64,000 nt of DNA. Source: Arthrobacter sp. B3I4 (GTDB lineage: Bacteria > Actinomycetota > Actinomycetes > Actinomycetales > Micrococcaceae). Positions 26,548-35,689 of this stretch are shown in pieces; within the stretch, counting starts at the first letter, position 1; each line of letters opens with the position of its first letter. The stretch spans positions 2,232,001 through 2,296,000 of the forward strand of contig NZ_JAUSYK010000001.1 in assembly GCF_030816855.1 (NCBI RefSeq), given 5' to 3'. A model generated the notes under the pieces. That model was not told where the DNA came from. It worked only from the letters and a program-made list of their open reading frames with translations, and ran no database searches. The position numbers and the translations under genes were made by a program.

Positions 26548-26565
26548 GTGCGCCGTCAGCGAACA
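26548..26565 (-). promoter_or_regulatory. Candidate ClgR operator upstream of clpP1
   Basis: On the reverse strand TGTTCGCTGACGGCGCAC contains CGCTGACGGCG, which fits the CGC-Y-N-A-N-R-GCG core described for the Clp regulator ClgR of actinobacteria. It lies about 110 bp before clpP1, where such an activator site is expected. No regulator gene is in the window, so this is pattern-based only. Confidence 0.4.
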
Positions 26566-26672
26566 GCCCGGGGGCTGAGCACAAAGCGGCCGCGAAAACC
26601 GTTAGTGTCCATGTAGGAAAGTTCAGTGGCGCCGTTCAGTGGCGTCACCGTCGCCAGCGAGAGGTTATACAC

Positions 26673-27305
26673 ATGTCACAGCAAGCAGGGGAACCCCGGA
26701 TGGCTACCGTCGATCCGGCAGCCCAGGACAACTACATCTACAACCGCCTGCTGAAAGAGCGCATTATCTGGCTCGGCTCCGAGGTCCGCGACGAGAACGC
26801 CAACGCGATCTGCTCGCAGCTGCTGCTGCTCTCGGCCGAGAACCCCGAGAAGGACATCTACCTGTACATCAACTCGCCCGGCGGCTCCGTCACCGCCGGT
26901 ATGGCCATCTACGACACGATGCAGTTCATCCCGAACGACGTCGTCACCGTGGCAACCGGCCTGGCTGCGTCGATGGGGCAGTTCCTGCTCTCGTCCGGCA
27001 CCAAGGGCAAGCGCTACGCCACCCCGAACGCCCGCATCCTGATGCACCAGCCCTCCGGCGGAATCGGCGGCACCGCCTCCGACATCAAGATCCAGGCCGA
27101 GCTCATCCTGCACATGAAGAAGGTCATGGCCGAACTGACGGCCGCGCAGACCGGCCAGACCGTGGAGACCATCCTCAAGGACAACGACCGCGACAAGTGG
27201 TTCACGGCGCCCGAAGCCCTCGAATACGGCTTCTTCGACAAGATCGCGGCACACGCCGGGTCCGTGGCTGGCGGCGGCGGAACCAACGCCGAGACCGAAA
27301 ACTAA
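26673..27305 (+). CDS. clpP1: ATP-dependent Clp protease proteolytic subunit ClpP1
   Basis: This is one of the two ClpP subunits that form the mixed ClpP1P2 barrel of actinobacteria. The 210-residue protein carries the triad Ser100 (GLAASMGQF), His125 (MHQPSGG) and Asp174 (DRDKWFT). The head region [18 protein letters not shown] and the C-terminal Gly/Asn-rich tail are visible. A glycine-rich tail [11 protein letters not shown] ends the protein. It is 38 bp upstream of clpP2. The start ATG 26673 follows GAGAGG. Confidence 0.96.
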   Translation: MSQQAGEPRMATVDPAAQDNYIYNRLLKERIIWLGSEVRDENANAICSQLLLLSAENPEKDIYLYINSPGGSVTAGMAIYDTMQFIPNDVVTVATGLAASMGQFLLSSGTKGKRYATPNARILMHQPSGGIGGTASDIKIQAELILHMKKVMAELTAAQTGQTVETILKDNDRDKWFTAPEALEYGFFDKIAAHAGSVAGGGGTNAETEN

Positions 27306-27343
27306 CCGGCACGCAGACAGAACCGACTTCAGGAGCAAAGAAC

Positions 27344-28003
27344 ATGAACTACAACTTCGGATCGACTGCCGGTAACCTGCCGACCAGCCGCTACGTGCTG
27401 CCCCAGTTTGAAGAGCGCACCCCCTACGGCTTCAAGCGCCAGGACCCGTACACCAAGCTGTTTGAGGACCGCATCATCTTCCTGGGCGTCCAGGTCGATG
27501 ACGCCTCGGCCGACGACGTGATGGCGCAGCTGCTGGTCCTCGAGTCCACTGACCCGGACCGGGACATCACGCTGTACATCAACTCACCGGGCGGCTCCTT
27601 CACCGCAATGACGGCGATCTACGACACCATGCAGTACATCCGCCCGGAGATCCAGACGGTCTGCCTCGGCCAGGCAGCCAGCGCCGCCGCGGTGCTGCTG
27701 GCCGCCGGTACCCCGGGCAAGCGCCTGGCCCTGCCGAACGCCCGCGTGCTGATCCACCAGCCGGCGCTTTCCGGCGGCCAGGGCGGGCAGGCCTCCGACT
27801 TGGAGATCCAGGCCGCCGAAGTCATGCGGATGCGCTCCTGGCTCGAGGACACGCTGGCTCAGCACTCCGGCCGCACCTCCGAGCAGGTCAACAACGACAT
27901 CGAACGCGACAAGATCCTCACCGCCGCCGAGGCGATGAGCTACGGCCTGATCGACCAGGTGCTTGACTCGCGCAAGATCAAGCCGCAGGCCATCAGCCGG
28001 TAA
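27344..28003 (+). CDS. clpP2: ATP-dependent Clp protease proteolytic subunit ClpP2
   Basis: This 219-residue second ClpP subunit has the triad Ser113 ([11 protein letters not shown]), His138 (IHQPALSGG) and Asp189 (DIERDKIL). The N-terminal stretch before [10 protein letters not shown] is longer than in ClpP1 and probably processed. In mycobacteria and streptomycetes ClpP2 pairs with ClpP1 and docks the ATPase. AGGAG lies upstream of ATG 27344. An intrinsic terminator follows, so clpP1-clpP2 form a unit separate from clpX. Confidence 0.96.
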   Translation: MNYNFGSTAGNLPTSRYVLPQFEERTPYGFKRQDPYTKLFEDRIIFLGVQVDDASADDVMAQLLVLESTDPDRDITLYINSPGGSFTAMTAIYDTMQYIRPEIQTVCLGQAASAAAVLLAAGTPGKRLALPNARVLIHQPALSGGQGGQASDLEIQAAEVMRMRSWLEDTLAQHSGRTSEQVNNDIERDKILTAAEAMSYGLIDQVLDSRKIKPQAISR

Positions 28004-28024
28004 CAACAGGCAGTTCAACACCAG

Positions 28025-28071
28025 GACGCCGGTGCAGCTCAGCAGAATCGGGCCGCACCGGCGTCTTCTTT
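28025..28071 (+). terminator. Terminator of clpP1-clpP2
   Basis: GACGCCGGTGC and GCACCGGCGTC form an 11-bp stem with a 19-nt loop, followed by TTCTTT. Confidence 0.85.
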
Positions 28072-28212
28072 CCACCCATCAGGCCGAAAGTGACCTAGAG
28101 TGGAACATGTCACGGCGGGTGTCCCGAGAGGAACGTCCGTGATTCCAGTAACGGGTGCAATGCTGCACAGGAGCACGACCCACCCGGCAGCAAGATACAA
28201 AGGGGTTTCCAT

Positions 28213-29493
28213 ATGGCTCGGATTGGCGAGAGCACCGATCTGCTGAAGTGTTCTTTCTGCGGAAAGAGCCAGAAGCAGGTACGCAAGCTCATTGCCGGGC
28301 CCGGCGTCTACATCTGCGACGAATGTATAGAGCTCTGCAACGAGATCATTGAAGAAGAGCTCGCAGAAGTAGCTGACCTCGGCAGCTTTGAACTGCCCAA
28401 GCCCCGCGAGATTTTCGACTTCCTGCAGGAATACGTGATCGGCCAGGAGCCCGCCAAGCGGTCCCTCGCCGTCGCCGTCTACAACCACTACAAGCGGATC
28501 CAGGCCGGCCATGCCCCCAAGAGCGGCACGCTGGCCGACGCCGGCCACCACGACGACGTCGAGATCGCCAAGTCCAATATCCTGCTGATCGGCCCCACCG
28601 GCTGCGGCAAGACCTACCTGGCCCAGACCCTCGCCCGCCGCCTCAACGTCCCGTTCGCGGTCGCCGACGCCACCGCCCTCACCGAGGCCGGCTACGTGGG
28701 TGAGGACGTTGAGAACATCCTGCTAAAGCTGATTCAGGCGGCGGATTACGACGTCAAGAAGGCCGAGCAGGGAATCATCTACATCGATGAGATCGACAAG
28801 ATCTCACGGAAGAGCGAGAACCCCTCGATCACCCGGGACGTTTCCGGCGAGGGCGTCCAGCAGGCGCTCCTGAAAATCCTGGAGGGGACCGTCGCCTCGG
28901 TCCCGCCGCAGGGCGGCCGCAAGCACCCGCACCAGGAATTCATCCAGATCGACACCACCAACGTGCTCTTTATCGTGGCCGGCGCTTTCGCGGGCCTAGA
29001 GGAGATCATCGGGTCCCGCTCCGGCCGCAAGGGCATCGGCTTCGGTGCCCCGCTGAACGAAGTCAAGAACAACTCGGACTCCTACGGCGAGGTCATGCCG
29101 GAAGACCTGCTGAAGTTCGGTCTGATCCCTGAATTTATCGGCCGGCTGCCCGTTATCACGACAGTCTCCAACCTGGACCGGGCAGCGCTGATCCAGATCC
29201 TGTCGACGCCGAAGAATGCCCTCGTCAAGCAGTACCAGAAGATGTTCCAGCTCGACGGCGTCGAACTCGTCTTCGAGGACGAGGCGCTGGATGTGATCGC
29301 TGACCAGGCCCTCGAACGCGGCACCGGTGCCCGTGGGCTCCGGGCCATCATGGAGGAAGTCCTGCTGCCGGTCATGTTCGACCTGCCGAGCCGCGACGAC
29401 GTTGCCAGCGTGGTCATCACAGAGGACGTGGTGGCCAACAAGGCAGCACCCACCTTGGTTCCGCACGACGTGAAACGGCGAAAGTCCGCCTGA
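28213..29493 (+). CDS. clpX: ATP-dependent Clp protease ATP-binding subunit ClpX
   Basis: ClpX is the AAA+ unfoldase that feeds substrates into ClpP. The 426-residue protein has an N-terminal zinc-binding domain (Cys13, Cys16, Cys35, Cys38), Walker A GPTGCGKT (127-134), the pore loop GYVG (in [14 protein letters not shown]), Walker [11 protein letters not shown], and the ClpP-docking GIGFGAP (IGF) loop. The GAR sensor-2 region [12 protein letters not shown] is near the end. It has its own promoter region after the clpP2 terminator. The Rv2466c-like gene follows about 130 bp downstream. Confidence 0.97.
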   Translation: MARIGESTDLLKCSFCGKSQKQVRKLIAGPGVYICDECIELCNEIIEEELAEVADLGSFELPKPREIFDFLQEYVIGQEPAKRSLAVAVYNHYKRIQAGHAPKSGTLADAGHHDDVEIAKSNILLIGPTGCGKTYLAQTLARRLNVPFAVADATALTEAGYVGEDVENILLKLIQAADYDVKKAEQGIIYIDEIDKISRKSENPSITRDVSGEGVQQALLKILEGTVASVPPQGGRKHPHQEFIQIDTTNVLFIVAGAFAGLEEIIGSRSGRKGIGFGAPLNEVKNNSDSYGEVMPEDLLKFGLIPEFIGRLPVITTVSNLDRAALIQILSTPKNALVKQYQKMFQLDGVELVFEDEALDVIADQALERGTGARGLRAIMEEVLLPVMFDLPSRDDVASVVITEDVVANKAAPTLVPHDVKRRKSA

Positions 29494-29623
29494 TTCCGGC
29501 CCGCGCCCGGAATATATCTTCCCGGGGGCGCGCTGTGCCTAATGACGCGCCGTCCCGTCACAGCCACAGCTGCTGGCGGAGTGCCGGTGCACACTCGCCG
29601 CCCACGTCCTAAGGAGAACCCCT

Positions 29624-30241
29624 GTGCCTGAAAACATGACGAACAAAGCAGACTTCTGGTTTGACCCGATGTGCCCCTTCGCCTGGGTCACCTCGCGCTG
29701 GATCTCGGAAGTGGAAGACGTCCGGGACATCAAGACCGAATGGCACGTGATGAGCCTGGCCGTCCTCAACGAAGGCCGCGACGAACTGCCCGCCGACTAC
29801 AAGGAGTTCCTGACCAAGGCCTGGGCGCCGGTACGCGTGATTGTCGCCGCCGCCCACAAGCACGGCGATGAGTACATCAAGCCGCTCTACGACGCCATGG
29901 GCACCCTGATCCACAACGAGGGCAACAAGGACATCGCCGAGGTCATCACCAAATCGCTGGCCGAGGTCGGCCTGCCCGTCGAGCTCGCAGCCGCCGGCCA
30001 GAGCGATGAGTTTGACGCCCAGCTGCGGTCCAGCCACGAAACCGGCATCTCCCTGGTCGGCCAGGACGTCGGGACGCCGGTGGTCGCGTTCAACGGAACC
30101 GCCTTCTTCGGACCGGTGCTTACCCGGATTCCGCGCGGCGAGGACGCCGGGAAGCTTTGGGACGCCACCGTGGCGCTGGCATCCTTCCCGTACTTCTTCG
30201 AGCTCAAGCGCAGCCGCACCGAAAGCCCCGTTTTCGACTAG
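29624..30241 (+). CDS. DsbA-fold oxidoreductase of the mycothiol-dependent Rv2466c family, CPFA variant
   Basis: This 205-residue protein is recognisably related to Mycobacterium tuberculosis Rv2466c, a mycothiol-dependent nitroreductase with a thioredoxin fold. Matching blocks are DFWFDPMCPFAW, SRWISEVEDVRDI, HVMSLAVLNEGRDELP, GTLIHNEGNKDIAEVI, DVGTPVVAFNGTAFFGPVL and IPRGEDAGKLWDA. The active site here is Cys17-Pro-Phe-Ala20, whereas Rv2466c has CPWC, so only the nucleophilic cysteine remains. This predicts a monothiol mechanism. GTG 29624 has AAGGAG 7 nt upstream. It lies downstream of clpX on the same strand with its own terminator. Confidence 0.88.
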   Translation: MPENMTNKADFWFDPMCPFAWVTSRWISEVEDVRDIKTEWHVMSLAVLNEGRDELPADYKEFLTKAWAPVRVIVAAAHKHGDEYIKPLYDAMGTLIHNEGNKDIAEVITKSLAEVGLPVELAAAGQSDEFDAQLRSSHETGISLVGQDVGTPVVAFNGTAFFGPVLTRIPRGEDAGKLWDATVALASFPYFFELKRSRTESPVFD

Positions 30242-30266
30242 GCGCGCTGCCACGGCAGGACGCGCC

Positions 30267-30310
30267 AGGGCCCCGGATGAACTACTCCCTTGTAGTTCGT
30301 CCGGGGCCCT
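30267..30310 (+). terminator. Terminator after the Rv2466c-like gene
   Basis: GGGCCCCGGATGAACTA pairs with TAGTTCGTCCGGGGCCC (one G-T pair) around a short loop. The tail after it (TTGTGC) is only weakly T-rich. Confidence 0.7.
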
Positions 30311-30669
30311 TGTGCATGTGTGATGCCGGGAGAACAATAGAACTTACCCACTTCGAAAGAAGCGGGACGCGGGAACCAAAGATTCAGTGACACTCATCCG
30401 ACGCAGCCTTCGGCAAAGTCAGATGATGGCTACCAGTGACGAGGTAGGAAGACCTGAAAGTCCAAGGATCCCGCCAGACTGCCTTAGACGTCACGTGGCA
30501 ATCGAAAGTCGAAGCCCCACCAACCGCGAAAAGCTGATGGGGCTTCCCCTTTGCCCGAAATCCGTCCGCCCGAGGACGTTCGGCTGAAAACCGTCCGCCC
30601 GAGGACGCCTGCCCGAAACTCTTCCCGCCCACGGTAGCGGCAGGGTCAAAATGGCTTCAGAGTAGACCC
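30311..30669. other. 359-bp gene-free region, possible small RNA locus
   Basis: No convincing reading frame exists on either strand, and base composition is less GC-rich than the flanks. The central part (about 30380-30500) has many purine-rich GAAAG/CAAAG loop-like blocks between short complementary segments. A terminator-like hairpin follows at 30511-30546. After it, CCGTCCGCCCGAGGACG occurs twice (30561-30577 and about 30590-30606). A small RNA or leader is plausible, but I cannot name an RNA family. Confidence 0.35.
30511..30551 (+). terminator. Hairpin with T-rich tail in the gene-free region
   Basis: GAAGCCCCA (30511-30519) pairs with TGGGGCTTC (30538-30546), followed by CCCCTTT. No coding sequence immediately precedes it, so it would end a non-coding transcript. 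Confidence 0.5.
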
Positions 30670-32535
30670 ATGAGTACCGAGCCCATCGCCGACTACGCGT
30701 TGCTCTCTGACTGCTGGTCCGCGGCGCTGGTGAGCGCCGCGGGGTCGGTGGACTGGCTGTGCTTCCCGCGGTTCGACAGCCCCTCGGTCTTCGGGCGGCT
30801 GCTGGGCCAGGACGCCGGACACTGGTCGATCCGGCCGGCGGGACGTTACTCGACCACTCGGCGCTACCTGGGCCCCTCGATGGTCCTGGAGTCCCTGCAC
30901 ACCACCGGCCAGGGCAGTCTCACTGTCACGGACGCCCTGGTCCTTGGCCCCGGGCGGCGCGGCCATGACCTCGGCCAGGCCTCACCCGGAACCCTGCTGC
31001 GCAGGCTCGCCTGCACCGCGGGGTCGGTTAAGGTCCGGTTTGGCTTTGCCCCGCGGCCGGACTACGGACTGCTCCGGCCAGAGCTGCTCAACGTCGACGG
31101 CGGTCTTCTGGTCAAAACGGGAACAGAGGAACTCACCCTGTCCGCGCCGGTGCCGTTCGCACTCGACGGCGGCACGGCCAGCGCCGTCGTTCAGCTCCAG
31201 GCAGGGGACGTCATGAGTTTCGCCCTGCACCGCCAGCGCGGCCCGGGGGAGGAGCCGGTCTTCTGGGGCCAGCAGGAAATGGCAGACCGGCTCGCTGACA
31301 CCCTGGAAGGCTGGACCAGCTGGTCCGGCATCCACCAGAACTACCGAGGACCCTGGCAGGAACTGGTGGCTGCCAGCGGGCGGGTGCTACAGGCGCTCAG
31401 CTATTACCCGACCGGCGCGATCGTCGCCGCCCCGACCACCTCGCTGCCGGAGGTGGCCGGCGGGACGCGCAACTGGGACTACCGCTACACCTGGGTACGG
31501 GATGCCAGTATGACACTGCAGGCGCTGTGGGTGTCCGCGTGCCCGGACGAGGCCGGTAACTTCTTCCAGTTCCTGGCGACGGCTGCCGCCCGGCAGCTCG
31601 CGGGCGGCGAGGAACTGCAGATCATGTACGGCATCGGCGGCGAGCGGAACCTGCCCGAGCGGGTGCTCAGCCATCTGCCCGGCTGGCGGTCCAGCGCCCC
31701 GGTGCGGGTGGGTAACGGCGCCTGGGACCAGCGGCAGCTCGATGTGTACGGCGAACTGCTTGACGCGGCCGCGACCATGCCGGAGTTCCTCGCGGACCTG
31801 CCGCCGGACACCCTGCGCTTCCTTGCCGACACAGCCGACGCCGCCGTCGCCCGCTGGCGAAACCCCGACCAGGGCATCTGGGAGGTCCGCGGTGCGCCCC
31901 GGCACTATCTGTATTCAAAGCTGATGTGCTGGGTGGCGGTGGACCGGGCCATCATCCTCGCGGACGTGCTGCAGACCCCCGACCGGGTGCCGCGCTGGAA
32001 GCAGACCCGGGATGACATCACCGAGTCGATTTGCAGCCACGGCTGGAACGAGGCCGTGCGGGCGTACACCCAGGCCTACGGCTCCGAGCAGCTCGACGCC
32101 TCGGCGCTCATGCTCGGGATCGTCGGATTCCTGCCCGGGACAGACCCCGGCTTCCTCGCCACGATGGACGCCATCGAGCAGCGGCTCACCGACGGGCGCG
32201 GCCTGGTCTACCGCTATCACGGCGACGACGGGCTGCCGGGGGAGGAAGGTGCGTTCCTGCTCTGCACCTTCTGGCTCGCACAGGCCCTGGCCCTGGCCGG
32301 ACTGACGGAACGGGCCCGGGCCGTCTTCGAACGCGCCGCCGGGTTCGCCACTGGCCTTGGCCTGATGGCCGAGGAAGTGGCACCGGACAGCCGGGAGCTG
32401 TTGGGCAACTTCCCGCAGGCCTTCAGCCACATCGGACTGGTCAATGCAGCCTGGGCGATCAGCGAAGCCGAACGCCGCATCCGGGAGGAGAGCCCGGGGA
32501 CCGGGCTCCACGGAGGGGAACAACCGCCGCACTGA
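30670..32535 (+). CDS. Glycoside hydrolase family 15 protein (trehalase/glucoamylase-like)
   Basis: This 621-residue protein matches bacterial GH15. The N-terminal beta domain begins DYALLSDCWSAALVSAAGSVDWLCFPRFDSP, and an (alpha/alpha)6 barrel follows. Catalytic-region motifs are GTRNWDYRYTWVRDAS, GIWEVRGAPRHYLYSK (likely general acid Glu) and GLPGEEGAFLLCTFW (likely second Glu). Mycobacterial and related actinobacterial GH15 members of this length hydrolyse trehalose; others act on maltose or dextrins, so the substrate stays open. No signal peptide is seen, indicating a cytoplasmic enzyme. Confidence 0.88.
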   Translation: MSTEPIADYALLSDCWSAALVSAAGSVDWLCFPRFDSPSVFGRLLGQDAGHWSIRPAGRYSTTRRYLGPSMVLESLHTTGQGSLTVTDALVLGPGRRGHDLGQASPGTLLRRLACTAGSVKVRFGFAPRPDYGLLRPELLNVDGGLLVKTGTEELTLSAPVPFALDGGTASAVVQLQAGDVMSFALHRQRGPGEEPVFWGQQEMADRLADTLEGWTSWSGIHQNYRGPWQELVAASGRVLQALSYYPTGAIVAAPTTSLPEVAGGTRNWDYRYTWVRDASMTLQALWVSACPDEAGNFFQFLATAAARQLAGGEELQIMYGIGGERNLPERVLSHLPGWRSSAPVRVGNGAWDQRQLDVYGELLDAAATMPEFLADLPPDTLRFLADTADAAVARWRNPDQGIWEVRGAPRHYLYSKLMCWVAVDRAIILADVLQTPDRVPRWKQTRDDITESICSHGWNEAVRAYTQAYGSEQLDASALMLGIVGFLPGTDPGFLATMDAIEQRLTDGRGLVYRYHGDDGLPGEEGAFLLCTFWLAQALALAGLTERARAVFERAAGFATGLGLMAEEVAPDSRELLGNFPQAFSHIGLVNAAWAISEAERRIREESPGTGLHGGEQPPH

Positions 32536-32596
32536 CGCGGTTGGTCCAAAGGCAAGCAATTTCCGGCCCAAGACCAACCGCAAGCATTGGAGCGCC

Positions 32597-32893
32597 ATGC
32601 CTATCACCGCCCACCTGGACCTGAACCTCAAAGCCGAAGCCGTTCCCACCGCACCGGACGTACTCCGCGGGATCCTCACCGACACGCGCGCCTTCGACGG
32701 CTGCCTCGGCGTCGATGTGCTGGTCGACCAGAGCAACCCCGCGCACGTGCTGGTGGTGGAGAAGTGGCAGTCTCTGGAACACGACGGCGCCTACCGCGCC
32801 TGGCGCGCCACCGACGAGGGGGCGAGCGGACTCGGAGACCTGCTGGCCGCAGCGCCGGTCCTGACGCACTTCGAGACGTCCGCCGAGATCTAA
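32597..32893 (+). CDS. ABM-domain small monooxygenase-like protein
   Basis: This 98-residue dimeric ferredoxin-like (ABM) protein has the typical strand pattern ITAHLDLNLKAE, then DGCLGVDVLVDQ, then VLVVEKWQSLEHDGAYRAWR. Family members include quinone-forming monooxygenases and haem-degrading enzymes, as well as many of unknown role. GGAG lies 6 nt before ATG 32597. It follows the GH15 gene by 61 bp and is closed by a strong terminator, so it may be co-transcribed. Confidence 0.8.
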   Translation: MPITAHLDLNLKAEAVPTAPDVLRGILTDTRAFDGCLGVDVLVDQSNPAHVLVVEKWQSLEHDGAYRAWRATDEGASGLGDLLAAAPVLTHFETSAEI

Positions 32894-32908
32894 CCTCACC
32901 GGTCAGAC

Positions 32909-32965
32909 GAAAGGAGGGCCTTCCGCCCGGCCGAAGCCGGACCGGAAGGCCCTCCTTTCGTTTTA
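32909..32965 (+). terminator. Strong intrinsic terminator
   Basis: CGAAAGGAGGGCCTTCCG and its exact complement CGGAAGGCCCTCCTTTCG form an 18-bp stem, followed by TTTT. It separates the ABM gene from the convergent valS. Confidence 0.9.
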
Positions 32966-32988
32966 CCTTCAAACGGTCCGTCGAAGCG

Positions 32989-35604
32989 TTACGCCTGCGG
33001 ATCCTCGGCCGGAGCCAGGACGACGTCGCTCACGGTCAGTTCGCTGTCACCGGCCACCAGTGCCAGCTCGCGGGCGTTCGCGGCGGCCTTGAGGTCGCCC
33101 AGCCCGGCCTTGAGCTGGGTGGTCAGCGACTCCGATGCGGTGATGGTCGCCGAGAGCACCTCGGTGCGCTGTTTGACCTTCGCCTCGGACTTGGCCTTGC
33201 GGATCCCGCCAAGCGCTGCGCCGACCGTGGCGAGCAGGGTGGTGTCGCCGTCGATCTCCACGGCGGCCGGCCACTGCGCGCGGTGCACCGAACCGGTCCG
33301 CCACCAGCCCCAGACTTCCTCCGTCGCGAACGGCAGGAACGGGGCGAAGAGCCGCAGCAGCGTGTCCAGGCTGGTGGCGAGGGCCGCCAGCACGGACGCC
33401 TGCTGCTCCTCTCCGGCGGCACCGTACGCGCGGTCCTTGATCAGCTCCACGTAATCGTCGGTGAAGTGCCAGAAGAAGCTTTCGGTGATCTGCAGCGCCC
33501 GGGCGTAGTCGTAATTCTCAAACGCCTTGGTGGCCTGCTGGACGACGTCGGAGAGCTGGGCAAGCACGGCGCGGTCCAAGGGATTGGTCAGCACTGAGAG
33601 GTCACCGGAGACCACCGAGTCTTCGGTGGCACCCAGGTTCAGCACGAACTTGGACGCGTTGAGCAGCTTGATCGCCAGGCGCCGGCCGATCTTCATCTGC
33701 GCGATCTCGTAGGCGGTGTCCGCGCCGAGCTTGGCCGAGGCGGCCCAGTAGCGGACCGCGTCCGAGCCGTACTCGTTGAGCACGTCCGTGGGGACGATGA
33801 CGTTGCCCTTGGACTTGGACATCTTCTTGCGGTCCGGGTCCAGGATCCAGCCGGAAATCGCCGCGTGCTTCCACGGGGCCACGTCCTGCAGGGCGTCGGC
33901 GCGGACGGCGGTGGAGAACAGCCAGGTCCGGATGATGTCGTGGGCCTGCGGGCGGACGTCAAACGGGAAGACCTTGGCGAACAGCGCCTCGTCGGTGCTC
34001 CAGCCGCCGACGATCTGCGGGGTCAGCGAGGAAGTCGCCCAGGTATCCAGCACATCGGCGTCACCGGTGAAACCACCCGGGGCGTCCCGCTGGGCTTCCT
34101 CGTAACCGGGAGCCGCGTCCGCTGCCGGGTCCACCGGAAGCTGGCCGTCGGCGGGCAGGATGGGCGCGTCGTAATCCGGGTTGCCGTCGGCGTCGAGCGG
34201 GTACCAGACCGGCACGGGCACACCAAAGAACCGCTGGCGGGAGACCAGCCAGTCACCGTTCAGGCCGGTGATCCAGTTCTCGTAGCGCGAGCGCATGAAC
34301 GACGGGTGGAAGTCGATCTCCTTGCCGCGCCCGATCAGCCGTTCGCGGCGGTCCTCGTCGCGGCCGCCGTTGCGGATGTACCACTGGCGCGACGTGACAA
34401 CTTCGAGGGGCTTGTCGCCCTTTTCGAAGAAGTTGACCGGGTGCATGATCTTCTTCGGTTCGCCGTCGAGCAGGTTTTCCGCTGCCAGCAGTTCCACCAC
34501 GCCTTCCTTGGCGCTGAAGACGGTCTTGCCGGCGATCTTCTCGAAGGCCGCCCGGCCCTCGGCGCTGGTGATCCAGTCCGGGGTGTCGCCGATGATGCGG
34601 CCGTCGCGGCCCACGATGGCGCGCGTGGGCAGCTGCAGTTCACGCCACCAGGTGACGTCGGTGAGGTCACCGAAGGTGCAGACCATGGCGATGCCGGAGC
34701 CCTTGTCCGCCTTGGCCAGCGGGTGCGCCCGGACCTCCACCTCGACGCCGAACAGCGGGGAGGTGACCTTCTTGCCGAAGAGCGGCTGGTACCGCTCGTC
34801 GTCGGGGTTCGCCACCAGGGCAGCGCAGGCGGCGAGCAGTTCGGGGCGGGTGGTCTCGATGAAAATCTTTTCGCCGTCTTCGGTGAAGAACGGGTAGCGG
34901 TAGTAGGCGCCGGCGACCTCGCGGTCCTCCAGCTCGGCCTGCGCCACCGCGGTGCGGAAGGTGACATCCCACAGCGTGGGGGCCTCGGCCATATAGGCGT
35001 CGCCGGCCGCAAGGTTGGCCAGGAACGCGCGCTGCGAGATGGCCCGGGACTTATCGTCGATGGTTCGGTAGGTGAGGTCCCAGTCGACGGACAGGCCGAG
35101 GGTCTGGAACAGGTTCTCGAAGACCTTTTCGTCCTCGACGGCGAGCTCCTCGCACAGTTCAATGAAGTTGCGGCGCGAGATGACGTCAAAGTCGCGCTGG
35201 TTCTTCGCAGGCTCCGCCGGGGGGCGGTAGCCGGCGTCGTAGGGGATGGCCGGATCGCAGCGCACGCCGTAGTAGTTCTGCACCCGCCGCTCGGTGGGCA
35301 GCCCGTTGTCGTCCCAGCCCATCGGGTAAAAGACGTTCTTGCCGGTCATCCGCTGGTAGCGGGCCAGGACGTCGGTCTGGGTGTAGGAGAACATGTGTCC
35401 CACGTGCAGCGACCCCGACGCCGTCGGCGGGGGAGTGTCGATCGAGTAGACCTGCTCGCGCGTGGTGTCCGGGTTGAACTTGTAGGTCCCCTCGTCAAGC
35501 CAGCGCCGGGTGAGGGCGGTTTCCAGCCCCTCCAGCGCGGGCTTGTCTGGAACGTTGATGGGGGCAGTGGTGGGCGTGTCTGTACCCTGAGTGTCTTCAG
35601 CCAT
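32989..35604 (-). CDS. valS: Valyl-tRNA synthetase
   Basis: ValS charges tRNA-Val. The 871-residue class I synthetase has the HIGH-type motif HVGH (67-70) and KMSKS (about 591). The connective editing domain lies between them (TTRPELLAACAALVANP), with YPMGWDDNGLPTERR upstream. A C-terminal tRNA-binding region ends the protein. The N-terminus IDTPPPTASGSLHVGH and WYPLDADGN fit the shorter archaeal-like ValS form known in some actinobacteria. ATG 35604 is used. It is divergent from the SDR gene. Confidence 0.95.
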   Translation of the reverse strand: MAEDTQGTDTPTTAPINVPDKPALEGLETALTRRWLDEGTYKFNPDTTREQVYSIDTPPPTASGSLHVGHMFSYTQTDVLARYQRMTGKNVFYPMGWDDNGLPTERRVQNYYGVRCDPAIPYDAGYRPPAEPAKNQRDFDVISRRNFIELCEELAVEDEKVFENLFQTLGLSVDWDLTYRTIDDKSRAISQRAFLANLAAGDAYMAEAPTLWDVTFRTAVAQAELEDREVAGAYYRYPFFTEDGEKIFIETTRPELLAACAALVANPDDERYQPLFGKKVTSPLFGVEVEVRAHPLAKADKGSGIAMVCTFGDLTDVTWWRELQLPTRAIVGRDGRIIGDTPDWITSAEGRAAFEKIAGKTVFSAKEGVVELLAAENLLDGEPKKIMHPVNFFEKGDKPLEVVTSRQWYIRNGGRDEDRRERLIGRGKEIDFHPSFMRSRYENWITGLNGDWLVSRQRFFGVPVPVWYPLDADGNPDYDAPILPADGQLPVDPAADAAPGYEEAQRDAPGGFTGDADVLDTWATSSLTPQIVGGWSTDEALFAKVFPFDVRPQAHDIIRTWLFSTAVRADALQDVAPWKHAAISGWILDPDRKKMSKSKGNVIVPTDVLNEYGSDAVRYWAASAKLGADTAYEIAQMKIGRRLAIKLLNASKFVLNLGATEDSVVSGDLSVLTNPLDRAVLAQLSDVVQQATKAFENYDYARALQITESFFWHFTDDYVELIKDRAYGAAGEEQQASVLAALATSLDTLLRLFAPFLPFATEEVWGWWRTGSVHRAQWPAAVEIDGDTTLLATVGAALGGIRKAKSEAKVKQRTEVLSATITASESLTTQLKAGLGDLKAAANARELALVAGDSELTVSDVVLAPAEDPQA

Positions 35605-35689
35605 GGGCCAATTCTTCCACGGCGGGCGGGCACCATGGCACAGGGGTGATGCTCCCATAGGCGCTGGGCGGGTCCATTAGGGTGGTGCC

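Noticed and set aside
29499..29533. Possible terminator after clpX (CGCGCCC/GGGCGCG)
   Set aside because: The short stem, uneven loop and absence of a T-tail make it unsupported.
30448..30485. Cobalamin-riboswitch-like string (GGAAGACCTGAAAGTCC followed by CCCGCCAGACTG)
   Set aside because: The required B12 box (an AGCCAGGAGACC-type sequence) is missing downstream and the next gene is a GH15 hydrolase, so the similarity is probably chance.
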